From positions 1 to 64,000 of the forward strand of contig DASVPW010000059.1 of assembly GCA_036389455.1 (NCBI GenBank): a DNA stretch of 64,000 nucleotides. Direction: 5' to 3'. Below are positions 21,038 to 32,388 of this stretch, piece after piece (positions within the stretch are counted from its first letter, which is position 1; each line of letters begins with the position of its first letter). The notes under the pieces are model-generated. The model was not told where the DNA came from, did no database searches, and was given only the letters and a program-made list of their open reading frames with translations. The position numbers and the translations under genes were made by a program. This stretch comes from JAJKJG01 sp036389455. GTDB taxonomy: Bacteria > Pseudomonadota > Alphaproteobacteria > Rhizobiales > Beijerinckiaceae.

Positions 21038-21090
21038 TTGTGCACTGCACAAATTTTTCTTGACAATCTTTTGTGCACTGCACATATGGA
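21038..21090 (+). promoter_or_regulatory. Twin palindromic operators over the phasin promoter (PhaR-type)
   Basis: A perfect 15-base palindrome TTGTGCACTGCACAA lies at 21038-21052 and a near-perfect second copy TTGTGCACTGCACAT at 21071-21085, centre to centre 33 bases, about three helical turns. Between them is a consensus -35 TTGACA at 21060-21065; the second copy covers the -10 region (CATATG, 17-base spacer). PhaR, the repressor of phasin genes in Paracoccus and relatives, is known to bind TGC-rich palindromes at phaP promoters. The layout predicts repression by PhaR relieved when polyhydroxyalkanoate accumulates. No phaR gene is in the window. Confidence 0.75.
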
Positions 21091-21162
21091 CCTTGCGAGG
21101 CGGGCAGCTCCGCGAAACGCAATCACCCGAAAGGCGGCGCGCGGCGCCGGAGAGAGACGATC

Positions 21163-21504
21163 ATGCAACAGTTCGACACCATCCAGAAGTTCAGCAAGGA
21201 CAACGTCGACGCCGCTCTGAAGAGCTTCGGCGTCGTCTCCAAGGGCACCCAGGCGATCGCCGTCGAGACCGCCGACTTCGCCAAGAAGTCGTTCGAGCAG
21301 GGCACGGCGACGTTCGAGAAGCTCCTCGGCGCCAAGTCGCTCGACAAGGCGATCGAGATCCAGACCGACTACGTCAAGTCGGCCTACGAGGGCTTCGTCG
21401 CCCAGACGACCAAGCTCGGCGAGCTCTACACCAACCTCGCCAAGGAGGCCTTCAAGCCGTACGAGGGCCTCGTGGCGGTCGCCAACGGCAAGGCCGCGAA
21501 GTAA
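21163..21504 (+). CDS. Phasin family protein
   Basis: A 113-residue, all-helical amphipathic protein of the phasin family (pattern TIQKFSKDNVDAALKSFGVV, AIAVETADFAKKSFEQG, LDKAIEIQTDYVKSAYEGFV). Phasins coat polyhydroxyalkanoate granules in the cytoplasm. The ATG at 21163 has AGAGAGAC upstream; the in-frame extension to 21073 runs through the operator and is rejected. It is monocistronic: it has its own promoter with two palindromic operators and a strong terminator downstream. Confidence 0.9.
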   Translation: MQQFDTIQKFSKDNVDAALKSFGVVSKGTQAIAVETADFAKKSFEQGTATFEKLLGAKSLDKAIEIQTDYVKSAYEGFVAQTTKLGELYTNLAKEAFKPYEGLVAVANGKAAK

Positions 21505-21531
21505 GTCGCGTACCGCTTCGGACCTGTCGAA

Positions 21532-21557
21532 CGCCCGGCCCTCGGCCGGGCGTTTTG
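21532..21557 (+). terminator. Intrinsic terminator of the phasin gene
   Basis: A 9-bp GC-rich stem (21532-21540 with 21544-21552, CGCCCGGCC/GGCCGGGCG) with a CTC loop is followed by TTTTGCTTTT, a classical intrinsic terminator 27 bases after the phasin stop. Confidence 0.85.
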
Positions 21558-21745
21558 CTTTTCGGCACCTTCTTCCCCATATGCGCGGGCCTCGCTCAAC
21601 GACGCCGGAGCTTTCCCCGAGTCGTGGGGACGGCGCGGCGGAACGATCTGGCGAACCGCGCCGGACGATTCTACATTACGACTCGGGGATCACGGGCGGC
21701 GTTGCGGACGAGGGCACACGCTCCTTCGGAGATGAACGACGGATC

Positions 21746-22132
21746 ATGGCGCGCGAGACGCCGCACACGGACATGACCCCGACGGTGCGCATCACCGGCG
21801 CGGCGCCGCGCACGCCCGGCGGAGACGACGACAACCGCTCCGGCACCGCCGTCATCACAAAGCCCAAAACCAGGACCAAGCGTCCGAACCTGTACCGCGT
21901 GCTCCTGCTCAACGACGACTACACGCCGATGGAGTTCGTGGTCCACGTGCTCGAGCGCTTCTTCAACAAGTCGCGCGAGGACGCGACGCGGATCATGCTC
22001 CACGTCCACCAGAACGGCGTCGGCGAGTGCGGCGTCTATACCTACGAGGTGGCGGAAACCAAAGTGACGCAGGTCATGGATTTCGCCCGCAAGCACCAAC
22101 ATCCGCTACAATGCGTTATGGAAAAGAAGTAG
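21746..22132 (+). CDS. clpS: ATP-dependent Clp protease adaptor ClpS
   Basis: ClpS delivers N-degron substrates to ClpAP. The 128-residue protein has a disordered start, then the ClpS core: YRVLLLNDDYTPMEFVVHVLERFF, with the NDDYTPMEFV substrate pocket, MLHVHQNGVGECGVYTYEVAETK, and HPLQCVMEK at the end. The start is taken at the ATG at 21746; another at 21776 (MTPTVRIT) is possible. It lies immediately upstream of clpA as usual. Confidence 0.95.
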   Translation: MARETPHTDMTPTVRITGAAPRTPGGDDDNRSGTAVITKPKTRTKRPNLYRVLLLNDDYTPMEFVVHVLERFFNKSREDATRIMLHVHQNGVGECGVYTYEVAETKVTQVMDFARKHQHPLQCVMEKK

Positions 22133-22151
22133 CTCCGACCCAGAGGCCACC

Positions 22152-24613
<2,462 letters not shown>

Positions 24614-24617
<4 letters not shown>

Positions 24618-25048
24618 CGGACGACGCCGAGGGCAGGCCCCTCGATCCCGCGCCGGCGCCGATCGCGCCGGCGCCTCCCGTTTTGGCGCCTCCGCCATCT
24701 GCGCCGCCCGGCAAGCCGACCTGGCGCGAGCGCTGGCAGTGGCGGCGTCAGGACCGTGCCGAAGGCGCCCCTGGTCCGGGCACGACGGCCGACGTCGAGG
24801 AGAAGCCCCTCGAGCCTGCGCCGGCGCCCACGGCTCCGGCCCGCAAGCTGACCTGGCGCGAGAAGCGCTGGCAGCGCCGCCGGCGCCGCAAGATGTTCGA
24901 GGAGATCCTGGGCTGGATCCTCGTGCCGATCATCCTCGTCGCGCTCTACTGGGGCGTGAAGGGCGGCCTCAACGCGGCCGGCACCTCGCCCTCCGCGGTG
25001 GTCCAGGCGATCAAGACCCTCATAAGCGGCGGCGGCGCGCAGCCCTAG
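24614..25048 (+). CDS. Small proline-rich protein with C-terminal membrane helix, unknown
   Basis: A 144-residue protein whose ATG overlaps the clpA stop (ATGA). Residues 1-95 are two imperfect repeats of an acidic/proline module ending in a basic cluster (GKPTWRERWQWRRQ, then RKLTWREKRWQRRRRRK). A membrane helix follows at about 98-116 (ILGWILVPIILVALYWG), then a short tail. The repeat arose by the tandem duplication that starts inside clpA, so residues of the second module (DRAEGAPGPGTTA) derive from clpA sequence read in this frame. No family recognised; possibly a ClpA-linked membrane tether, but that is speculation from coupling. Confidence 0.6.
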
Positions 25049-25174
25049 GGCTTTGCGGCATGGAGGCCTCTGCTTGCTGGCCACGACGAGCGAGCAGGCG
25101 GCCTGGACCGGCACGAAGCCTTGCCATCGCGGGCTGAAAACGCGACGGTGCGGCCGTAAACCGACGAAGCCGCC

Positions 25175-25801
25175 ATGCCCCGCACCATCGACTACTACTT
25201 CTCCCTGTCGAGCCCCTGGGCCTACATCGGCCATCGCCTGTTCATGGAGATCGCGCGCCGGCATGGGGTTTCGGTCAACTACAAGCCGGTGTTCCTCGGC
25301 CGCGTCTTCGCGCAGACCGGCGGGCTTCCGCTCGCCCAGCGCCATCCGGCGCGGCAGCGCTACCGGCTCGTCGAGTTGCAGCGCTGGCGCGAGAAGCGCG
25401 GCCTTAAGTTCAACCTCCAGCCCAAGTTCTCGCCCTTCGACGTGACGCTCGCCGACCGCTTCGTGGTGGCGGTCGTGGCGGCGGGCCAGGACCCCGACCC
25501 GTTCATGCGCCGCGCCATGGCCGGCGTCTGGGAGGAGGAGCGCAACCTCGCCGACCCGCTCGTGATCGCGGAGCTGGCGGAGGCCTCAGGGCTCGACTCG
25601 ACCTCGCTGATCGAGGCCGCCCGAGGCTCGATGACCGAGGCGGTCTATGCCTTGAACCTCGAGAACGCCGTCGCGGCCGACGCCTTCGGCTCGCCGGCCT
25701 ACGTGCTTGCCGGCGAGGTCTTCTGGGGGCAGGACCGGCTCGAGCTCCTCGACGACGCGCTCGTGAGCGGGCGCGCGCCGTACCGGCCGGAGGTGGCATA
25801 A
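25175..25801 (+). CDS. 2-hydroxychromene-2-carboxylate isomerase / DsbA-fold protein
   Basis: A 208-residue protein of the kappa-class GST-like HCCA isomerase family: thioredoxin-like start RTIDYYFSLSSPWAYIGHRLF, where the serine in SPWAYIG is the glutathione-contacting residue of the family. FNLQPKFSPFD follows, and AFGSPAYVLAGEVFWGQDRLELLDDAL is the cis-Pro region and C-terminal helix. Family members isomerise intermediates of naphthalene degradation; most genomic copies have no known substrate and no aromatic pathway is nearby. It is convergent with the histidine kinase, separated by a large palindromic element. Confidence 0.88.
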   Translation: MPRTIDYYFSLSSPWAYIGHRLFMEIARRHGVSVNYKPVFLGRVFAQTGGLPLAQRHPARQRYRLVELQRWREKRGLKFNLQPKFSPFDVTLADRFVVAVVAAGQDPDPFMRRAMAGVWEEERNLADPLVIAELAEASGLDSTSLIEAARGSMTEAVYALNLENAVAADAFGSPAYVLAGEVFWGQDRLELLDDALVSGRAPYRPEVA

Positions 25802-25810
25802 CGCCGGCCC

Positions 25811-25913
25811 ACTGTCGTCCCCGGCGAGCGAAGCGAGGGAAGGGGACCCAGAACCGGCGCCGGGGCATGGGTCCCCTTCCCGGGCCGCTGCGCGGCCCGC
25901 CGGGGACGACAGT
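25811..25913. repeat. Large nested palindromic repeat between convergent genes
   Basis: The 103-base element is an inverted repeat with outer arms ACTGTCGTCCCCGGCG (25811-25826) and its complement (25898-25913), and inner arms GGGAAGGGGACCC (25838-25850) and its complement. Between outer and inner arms each side has its own mini-hairpin, notably GGGCCGC-TGC-GCGGCCC on the right. It fills the gap between two stop codons and probably also stops transcription from both sides. It looks like a dispersed genomic palindrome. Confidence 0.85.
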
Positions 25914-25919
25914 GCGGTG

Positions 25920-28900
25920 CTATTCCGCCGCCACCCTCGTCGCGCGCCACTGCGCTAGGAGCGCCCGCAGGGCGGCGGGCTTCAGCGGCTTGTTGAGCAC
26001 GTGCACGCCCCCGAGCGCGGCCTCCTCGCGGACTGCCGGCGACCGATCCGCGGTAACGAGTACGGCGGGGATCTCGACCGCGAACTCGCGCCGCAGCGCC
26101 GCGATCGCCTGCAGGCCGTCGCCCTCGTCGAGGTGGTAGTCGGCGACGATCACCTCGGGGGGCCGGCCTTCGATGGCGGCCCGGGCGGCCGTGAGGGACG
26201 GGGCCGTGACGACCTCGCAGCCCCAGCCGCTCAGGAGCGTGCGCATGCCCTCGAGGATCGAGGGCTCGTTGTCGATGGCGAGCACGGTCAGCCCGGCGAG
26301 CGGCGTCGCGGGCGCGCGCGGCTTCTCCAACGCGACGACGCTCGGGGCCCTGGCGGCCACGACCGGCACCTCGACCCTGAAGCGCGAGCCGCGCCCCGGC
26401 TCGGAGGAGAGCGCGAGGGGGTGGTCGAGCACGCGGGCGATGCGCTCGACGATCGAGAGGCCGAGCCCCAGGCCCCGCGCCACCTTGGCGCCCTGGTCGA
26501 GGCGCTGGAACTCGTGGAAGACCACCTTCTGCTTCGAGGACGGGATGCCGAGGCCGGTGTCGAGGACCTCGAGGCTGAGGCGGTCGCCGCGCCGCCGCGT
26601 CCCCACGAGCACGCGCCCTGCCGGCGTGTACTTGATGGCGTTCGAGATCAGGTTCTGGAGGAGCCGGCGCAGGAGGCGCCGGTCGGAGCGGACCGTGAGC
26701 GCCGTCGGCACGAAGACGATGGAAAGGCCGCGCTCGCGGGCGATCGGGTCAAACTCGCGCTCGAGCTGGCGGAACATCTCGTCGACCCGGAAGCTCGTCC
26801 ACTGCGGCTTCATGGCGCCGGTGTCGAGGCGCGAGATGTCGAGGAGCGCGGTGAGGATCTCCTCGACCGCGTCGAGCGACGCGTCGACGTTCTCGGCAAG
26901 CCCTGAGTCGCCGGCGTCGCGGTCGCGCTCGACGAGCGAGGTCGCGTAGAGCCGCGCCGCGTTGAGCGGCTGGAGGATGTCGTGGCTCGCGGCGGCGAGG
27001 AAGCGGGTCTTCGAGACGTTGGCCTCGTCGGCCTCGGCCTTGGCCTTGGTCAGCGCCTCGTTGAGGCGGGTGAGCTCCTCGGTGCGTTCGCGGACGCGCT
27101 GCTCGAGGAGCTCGTTCGCGCGCTCGCGCGCCTCCTCGGCCGCGACGGTCTCGGTCACGTCGGTGTAGGTCGTGACGAAGCCGCCGCCGGGCAGGCCGTT
27201 GGTCCGCACCTCGATCACGCGGCCGGCCGGCTGGAGGCGGACGCGTTGCGGCTCGGTGTCGTGGACGAAGCTGTGGATGCGCTGCGCCGCGACGTCGTCG
27301 ACGGCCCCCGGCCCGTAGGAGCCGCGCTCGGCGTTGAAACGGATGATCTCGTCGAGGCCGACGCCGATGCGGACGAGCTCGGGCGGCAGCTCGTAGAGGT
27401 CGATGAAGGCGCGGTTCCAGGCGAGCAGCCGCAGGTCGCGGTCGAGCACGGTGATGCCCTGGCGGGCGTGGTCGAGGGCGTGCTGCAGAAGCTCGCGGCT
27501 GTACTGGATCGCGGCCGAGGCGTCGTCGAGGAGGCGCAGCGCGTCCCGCGTCGAGACGTTGCGGCGGCGAAGCAGAAGCGACAGCGCGAGCCGCGACGAG
27601 GCCGCGCCGATCGCCGAGGCCAGAAGGTGCTCGGCGTAGCGCAGGAGGTGGATGTCGGCCTCGGCGCGGCCGTCGAGCGCGGCGCCGCGGCTCATGGCGA
27701 AGCTCTCGAAGGACCGGCTCGTGCGCTCCTCGCCGAGGTAGCGGGCGACCGTCGCCTTGAGGTCGTCGACGGTGACGCTCGCCCGGAACAGCCGGAAGCT
27801 CGGCGCGATCGAGGCCTCGCCGGCGCCGACGAAGGCGGTCGCCTGGAGCCGCTCCAAGGCGTTCGCCGGGCGAAGGAACGAGAAGCCGATGTAGGCCGCG
27901 ACGTTGAGGGCGAGGCTCCACAGCACCCCGTGGGTGAGCTGCGGCAGCTCGATCCCGAGGAGCGCCGTCGGCTTGAGGAGCGAGAGCCCGAGCGGCCCCT
28001 CCTTGACGAAGCCCGTCCAGAATGCGCCCTCCAGCGCGAGGCTCGGCAGGAGCAGGGTGTAGCCCCAGACCGCGAAGCCGACGGCAAGCCCGGCGCTCGC
28101 GCCGAGCGCCGTGCCGCGGGACCAGAACAGCCCGCCGAAGAACGCCGGCGCGACCTGCGCCACCGCCGCGAAGGAGAGCAGGCCGATGGCGGCAAGCGCC
28201 GCGTCGCCGGAGGCCCGGTAGTAGGCGTAGGCGAGGAGCGTCACGACGACGATCGCGATGCGCCTGACGCCGAGCACGAAGCCGCCGAGGTCGGAGGCCG
28301 GCACCGCCTTCTCGGCGTCCCCGGAGAAGCCGCCGCGGCGGCGCAGCACGATCGGCACCACGAGGTGGTTCGAGATCATGATCGCGACCGCGACGGTCTC
28401 GACGATCACCATCGCGGTCGCGGCCGAGAGGCCGCCGAGGAACGCGACCAGCGCCACGTACCCGGCGCCGTCCCTGAGCGGCAGCGCGAGCACGGTCATG
28501 TCGCGGTCGATCTCGCCCGGCGCGAAGGTGGAGAGCCCGGCAAGCGCGAGCGGGATCACGAAGAGGTTGATCAGCACGAGGTAGAGCGGGAACAGCCACG
28601 CGACCCGGCGCACGTCCTCGACGCCGCGGTTCTCGACCACGGCCATGTGGAACTGGCGTGGAAGCAGCAGCGCCGCGAAAGCCGCGAGGAGCGTCAGCGT
28701 CAGGAAGGAGCCGGGCTCGGAGGTGCGGGCGAAGAACTCGAAGTCGCCGCGCCGCTCGGTGAGGCGGCTCGTGATCTCGTCGAGGCCGCCGAACATCCAG
28801 AACGTCACGTAGGCGCCGACGATGAGGAAGGCGATCAGCTTCACGACCGACTCGAGCGCGATCGCCAGCATCAGCCCGTCCTGGTGCTCGGTCGCGTCCG

Positions 28901-29450
28901 TGTGGCGGGTCCCGAAGGCGACGGCGAAGCCGGCGAGCACCAGCGCCACGACGAGGGCGAGGTCGCCGAACGGCACCCGGCCGCCGATGGCGCCGCCCTC
29001 GACGGCCGCCAGGAACACGTTGAGCGAGGCCGACACCGCCTTCAGCTGCAGCGCGATGTAGGGCACGGCGCCGACGACGGCGATGAGGCACACGAGCGCC
29101 GCGACGCGCTCGCTCTTGCCGTAGCGCGCGGCGACGAAGTCGGCGATCGAGGTGATGTTCTGGGCCTTGGCGATCCGCACCACCCGGGCGACCAAGGGGT
29201 GGCCGAGGCCGATCACCAGCACCGGGCCGATGTAGATGGTGAGAAAATCGAGGCCCGAGCGGCTCGCGAGGCCGACCGAGCCGAAGAAGGTCCAGGAGGT
29301 GCAGTAGACGGCGAGGGCGAGGGCATAGACCGTGCCGCGCGCCGGCCCGCGCACGAGACGGCTTCCCGAATGGTCGCCCCAATGGGCGATCGCGAACAGG
29401 AAGCAGAGATAGACGAGGGCCGAAAGGACGACCGCCCACCCGCCGATCAT
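25920..29450 (-). CDS. Hybrid histidine kinase with sodium/solute-symporter-like sensor (CbrA-type)
   Basis: A 1176-residue inner-membrane sensor. Residues 1 to about 520 are a multi-helix sodium:solute symporter domain (ALALAVYCTSWTFFGSVGLASRSG, ITSIADFVAARYGKS). Next come a PAS-7 segment (ALDHARQGITVLDRDLRLLAWN), a coiled coil (RTEELTRLNEALTKAKAEAD), and the HisKA domain with His823 in AAASHDILQPLN. The HATPase follows (NLISNAIKYTP, DTGLGIP, GLGLGLSI). A C-terminal receiver has its phosphoacceptor Asp1104 in EVIVADYHLDEGDG and the lysine in LNKPLKP. The design matches CbrA/NahK-like kinases that sense carbon or amino acid uptake. No cognate regulator is adjacent. Confidence 0.93.
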   Translation of the reverse strand: MIGGWAVVLSALVYLCFLFAIAHWGDHSGSRLVRGPARGTVYALALAVYCTSWTFFGSVGLASRSGLDFLTIYIGPVLVIGLGHPLVARVVRIAKAQNITSIADFVAARYGKSERVAALVCLIAVVGAVPYIALQLKAVSASLNVFLAAVEGGAIGGRVPFGDLALVVALVLAGFAVAFGTRHTDATEHQDGLMLAIALESVVKLIAFLIVGAYVTFWMFGGLDEITSRLTERRGDFEFFARTSEPGSFLTLTLLAAFAALLLPRQFHMAVVENRGVEDVRRVAWLFPLYLVLINLFVIPLALAGLSTFAPGEIDRDMTVLALPLRDGAGYVALVAFLGGLSAATAMVIVETVAVAIMISNHLVVPIVLRRRGGFSGDAEKAVPASDLGGFVLGVRRIAIVVVTLLAYAYYRASGDAALAAIGLLSFAAVAQVAPAFFGGLFWSRGTALGASAGLAVGFAVWGYTLLLPSLALEGAFWTGFVKEGPLGLSLLKPTALLGIELPQLTHGVLWSLALNVAAYIGFSFLRPANALERLQATAFVGAGEASIAPSFRLFRASVTVDDLKATVARYLGEERTSRSFESFAMSRGAALDGRAEADIHLLRYAEHLLASAIGAASSRLALSLLLRRRNVSTRDALRLLDDASAAIQYSRELLQHALDHARQGITVLDRDLRLLAWNRAFIDLYELPPELVRIGVGLDEIIRFNAERGSYGPGAVDDVAAQRIHSFVHDTEPQRVRLQPAGRVIEVRTNGLPGGGFVTTYTDVTETVAAEEARERANELLEQRVRERTEELTRLNEALTKAKAEADEANVSKTRFLAAASHDILQPLNAARLYATSLVERDRDAGDSGLAENVDASLDAVEEILTALLDISRLDTGAMKPQWTSFRVDEMFRQLEREFDPIARERGLSIVFVPTALTVRSDRRLLRRLLQNLISNAIKYTPAGRVLVGTRRRGDRLSLEVLDTGLGIPSSKQKVVFHEFQRLDQGAKVARGLGLGLSIVERIARVLDHPLALSSEPGRGSRFRVEVPVVAARAPSVVALEKPRAPATPLAGLTVLAIDNEPSILEGMRTLLSGWGCEVVTAPSLTAARAAIEGRPPEVIVADYHLDEGDGLQAIAALRREFAVEIPAVLVTADRSPAVREEAALGGVHVLNKPLKPAALRALLAQWRATRVAAE

Positions 29451-29557
29451 GGAACGCCTTGCCGATGCATGACCCGATGCTACCGTAAGCGGCCGGGCGG
29501 GGGGAGGGGGCGGAACCCCTCTCTCCCCCCGAGCGAGGCCGGCCAGGAGTTCCTGCC

Positions 29558-29989
29558 ATGATCGAGGAATTCAAGAAGTTCGCGTTGCGCGGCAACGTCG
29601 TCGATCTCGCGATCGGGGTCATCATCGGAGCGGCGTTCGGGAAGATCGTCGAGTCGCTCGTCGGCGACGTCTTCATGCCGATCATCGGCGCCGTCACCGG
29701 CGGGCTCGACTTCTCGAACTACTACACGCCGCTCGCCGGCCAGGTGCAGACCGGCCTCGCCTACGCGGAGGCGAAGAAGCAGGGGGCGGTGCTCGGCTGG
29801 GGCAACTTCGTCACCGTCGCGATCAACTTCGTCATCATCGCCTGGGTGCTGTTCCTCGTCGTCAAGGGCATCAACCGCCTGAAGCGCGAGCGCGAGGCCG
29901 AGATCGTGGCGAAGCCCGAGCCCGAGGTCCCGGCCGACGTGAAGCTCCTCGCCGAGATCCGCGACCTCCTGGCCGACCGGGCGGGGTAG
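29558..29989 (+). CDS. mscL: Large-conductance mechanosensitive channel MscL
   Basis: A 143-residue channel that opens on hypo-osmotic shock. The family start MIEEFKKFALRGNVVDLAIGVIIGAAFGKIV (first helix with its gating glycines) is complete. A periplasmic loop, then the second helix FVTVAINFVIIAWVLFLVVKGIN, and a charged C-terminal bundle helix KLLAEIRDLLADR follow. Length is normal. It stands alone, divergent from the kinase. Confidence 0.96.
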   Translation: MIEEFKKFALRGNVVDLAIGVIIGAAFGKIVESLVGDVFMPIIGAVTGGLDFSNYYTPLAGQVQTGLAYAEAKKQGAVLGWGNFVTVAINFVIIAWVLFLVVKGINRLKREREAEIVAKPEPEVPADVKLLAEIRDLLADRAG

Positions 29990-30144
29990 CCTCCCTTCCG
30001 GACGGAGAGACCGATAGCGCCGGAGCGCCGGCGTCGCCTTCGGTATGGGGAGGAGGAGCTCGCGTCCCCCTGGCCCTTTGCGCTTGCCTTCGCGGGGGCG
30101 AGGGGCCATGGGAGGCTCTTTCCAGAGGAAAGCCGGGAACCTTC

Positions 30145-31335
30145 ATGAACGCCCCCGTCGCCGTGCCCTCCCTCCTGTCGATCCGCCCGGAGGCGGAGCA
30201 CGCGCCCGAAAGCGGCATCGTCGAGGTCGCGAACTACGCGCGCGGCCGCGAGGGGATGATCCCGCTCTACGTCGGCGAGGGGGACCTTCCAACGCCGGCC
30301 TTCATCTGCGACGCCGCGGTCCGGGCGCTCCGCGCCGGCGAGACCTTCTACACCTGGCAGCGCGGCATCCCGGACTTGAGGCAGGCGCTCGCGCGCTACC
30401 ACGAGCGGCTGTACGGGCGCCCGTCCGACCCGGAGCGCTTCTTCGTCACCATCGGCGGCATGCACGCGGCGCAGATCGCGGTCCGGATGGTGGCAGGGAC
30501 CGGCGACGAGGTCCTGATCCCGACGCCCGCCTGGCCTAATTTCGCCGGTGCGATCACGGTCGCGGGCGCGCGCGTCGCGCCGGTGCCGATGACCTGCACG
30601 GAGAGCGGCTGGCATCTCAATCTCGACCGTCTGAGAGCCGCCGTCACGGGCCGGACCCGCGCCATCGTCGTCAACTCGCCGGCGAACCCGACCGGATGGA
30701 CCGCGAGCCTCGACGACCTCAAGGCGATCCTCGCCCTCGCGCGCGCCCGGGGGCTGTGGATCGTCGCCGACGAGATCTACGCCCGCTTCGCCTACGACCC
30801 GAAGCTCACCATTGAGGGCCGCACGCCCTCGTTCCGGGACGTGATGGACGAGGGCGACCGCATCCTCTTCGTCCAGACCTTCTCGAAGAACTGGGCCATG
30901 ACCGGCTGGCGCATCGGCTGGCTCGAGGCTCCGCGGCAGCTCGGCCAGGTGATCGAGAACCTGATCCAGTACTCGACCTCCGGCGTGCCGCAGTTCCAGC
31001 AGCGGGCCGCGGTCGCGGCCCTCGAGGAGGGCGAAGGCTTCGTCGCGAACCAGATCGCGCGGGCGAGGCGGGGGCGCGAGATCGTCTGCGGCGGCCTCCT
31101 CGCCACGGGCCGGGTCGAGCTGCCGCCGCCGCCCGGCGCCTTCTACGCCTTCCTGAAGGTCAAGGGGGCGGCGGACTCCCGGACGCTGGCGCTGCGCCTC
31201 GTCGACGCCGCGAACGTCGGCCTCGCGCCCGGCACCGCTTTCGGCCCAGGGGCGGAGGGGTACCTGCGCCTGTGCTTCGCCCGCAGGGCCGAGGACCTCG
31301 AGGAGGCGGTGCGGCGGCTCGCGGCCGTGCTGTAG
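30145..31335 (+). CDS. Class I/II PLP-dependent aminotransferase
   Basis: A 396-residue fold-type I enzyme. It shows substrate and PLP contacts FVTIGGMHAAQIAV, NSPANPTGW (the conserved Asn-Pro loop), ADEIYARFAY, the Schiff-base lysine in FSKNWAMTGWRIGW, and the C-terminal arginine in LRLCFARRAEDL. The glycine-rich PPPPGAFYAFL precedes the small domain. The substrate cannot be read off; it is closer to aspartate/branched aminotransferase subgroups than to histidinol-phosphate types. The downstream AbrB gene starts three bases after the stop, so they likely form an operon. Confidence 0.9.
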   Translation: MNAPVAVPSLLSIRPEAEHAPESGIVEVANYARGREGMIPLYVGEGDLPTPAFICDAAVRALRAGETFYTWQRGIPDLRQALARYHERLYGRPSDPERFFVTIGGMHAAQIAVRMVAGTGDEVLIPTPAWPNFAGAITVAGARVAPVPMTCTESGWHLNLDRLRAAVTGRTRAIVVNSPANPTGWTASLDDLKAILALARARGLWIVADEIYARFAYDPKLTIEGRTPSFRDVMDEGDRILFVQTFSKNWAMTGWRIGWLEAPRQLGQVIENLIQYSTSGVPQFQQRAAVAALEEGEGFVANQIARARRGREIVCGGLLATGRVELPPPPGAFYAFLKVKGAADSRTLALRLVDAANVGLAPGTAFGPGAEGYLRLCFARRAEDLEEAVRRLAAVL

Positions 31336-31338
31336 GGA

Positions 31339-32388
31339 GTGGCGGCGATCCTCCCGCAGGCCGCGCAGATCCTCGTCGCGGCGCTCGGCGGCCTTGCGTT
31401 CCATCTCCTCGGCATCCCGGCAGCCTGGATGTCGGGCGCGATGGTGGCGGTGGTGGCCTGGGGCGCTGCGGGGCGCGGCCGGCCGCTGCCGCGCCCGCTC
31501 GCCGACGCCGCGATGCTCGTCTCGGGCGCCACCATGGGGGCCGGGATCACGCCCGAGGCGCTCGCCGCGGTGTCGCGCTACCCCTTGAGCCTCGCGGTCC
31601 TGGCGCTGTCGGTCGTCGCCGGCACCGGCGCCTCCGCGCTGTGGCTGACCCGGGTCGCGGGCTGGCGGCGGGACGACGCGCTCCTCGCCTCGGCCCCGGG
31701 CGCGCTCTCGACCGTGCTCGTCATCGCGTCCGAGCGGAAGGCGTCGGTGGTCGCGATCGCGGTCGTGCAGTCGCTCCGGCTGTTCGTGCTCATCGCCCTC
31801 CTGCCGAGCCTCGTGGTTTTCCTGGGCGGCGGCCGCCCGGGGGCGCTGTTGCCGGGCGAGGGCATGCCGGTCGCGGCCCCGGCGGGCCTCTTCGTCGTGC
31901 TCGCCGGCGGCCTCGCGCTCGGGCTTGTCTTCGAGCGGCTGCGCGTTGCGGCGCCCGTCCTCCTTGGCGCGACCCTCGTGAGCGCGAGCCTCCATGCGAC
32001 AGGCTTCGCGCCGGGCGTCGTACCGCCGCCGCTCGCGGTCGCGGGGCTCGTCCTGATCGGCGTGTTCATCGGCGAGCGGTTCCGGACCCTCGAGCTCGCG
32101 GCGCTCGGGCGGACGCTGACCGCGGCGGCGGGCTCGCTCGTCCTCACCGTCGCGGTCGCGATGGCGTTCGCCGCGGCGGCGTCGGCGCTCGCCGGCGTCG
32201 GGTTCCCGGACGCCATGGTGGCCTTCGCCCCGGGCGGGCTCGAGGCCATGATGGTGCTGGCCCTCATTCTCGGCCTCGACCCGCTCTACGTCGGCGTGCA
32301 CCACCTCGCCCGGTTCCTCGGGATCGCGACGGCGCTGCCGTTCGCGGTCGGGCTCCTCGGGAAGCGGGAGGCTAGATCAACGGATTGA
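31339..32388 (+). CDS. AbrB family membrane protein
   Basis: A 349-residue, about 10-helix inner-membrane protein of the family annotated AbrB or ammonia-monooxygenase-like. The two internal half-repeats are visible: GIPAAWMSGAMVAVVAWG with VSGATMGAGITPEAL, and VAAPVLLGATLVSASLHATG with AFAPGGLEAMMVLALILGLDPLYVGVHHLARF. Despite the name it is not the Bacillus DNA-binding regulator. The function is unproven, probably transport. The GTG start at 31339 follows a GGGA site. Confidence 0.88.
   Translation: MAAILPQAAQILVAALGGLAFHLLGIPAAWMSGAMVAVVAWGAAGRGRPLPRPLADAAMLVSGATMGAGITPEALAAVSRYPLSLAVLALSVVAGTGASALWLTRVAGWRRDDALLASAPGALSTVLVIASERKASVVAIAVVQSLRLFVLIALLPSLVVFLGGGRPGALLPGEGMPVAAPAGLFVVLAGGLALGLVFERLRVAAPVLLGATLVSASLHATGFAPGVVPPPLAVAGLVLIGVFIGERFRTLELAALGRTLTAAAGSLVLTVAVAMAFAAAASALAGVGFPDAMVAFAPGGLEAMMVLALILGLDPLYVGVHHLARFLGIATALPFAVGLLGKREARSTD

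Noticed and set aside
26982..29561. 859-codon plus-strand open frame over the histidine kinase
   Set aside because: Composition is Glu/Arg/Asp-rich and repetitive as expected of an antisense frame; no domain.
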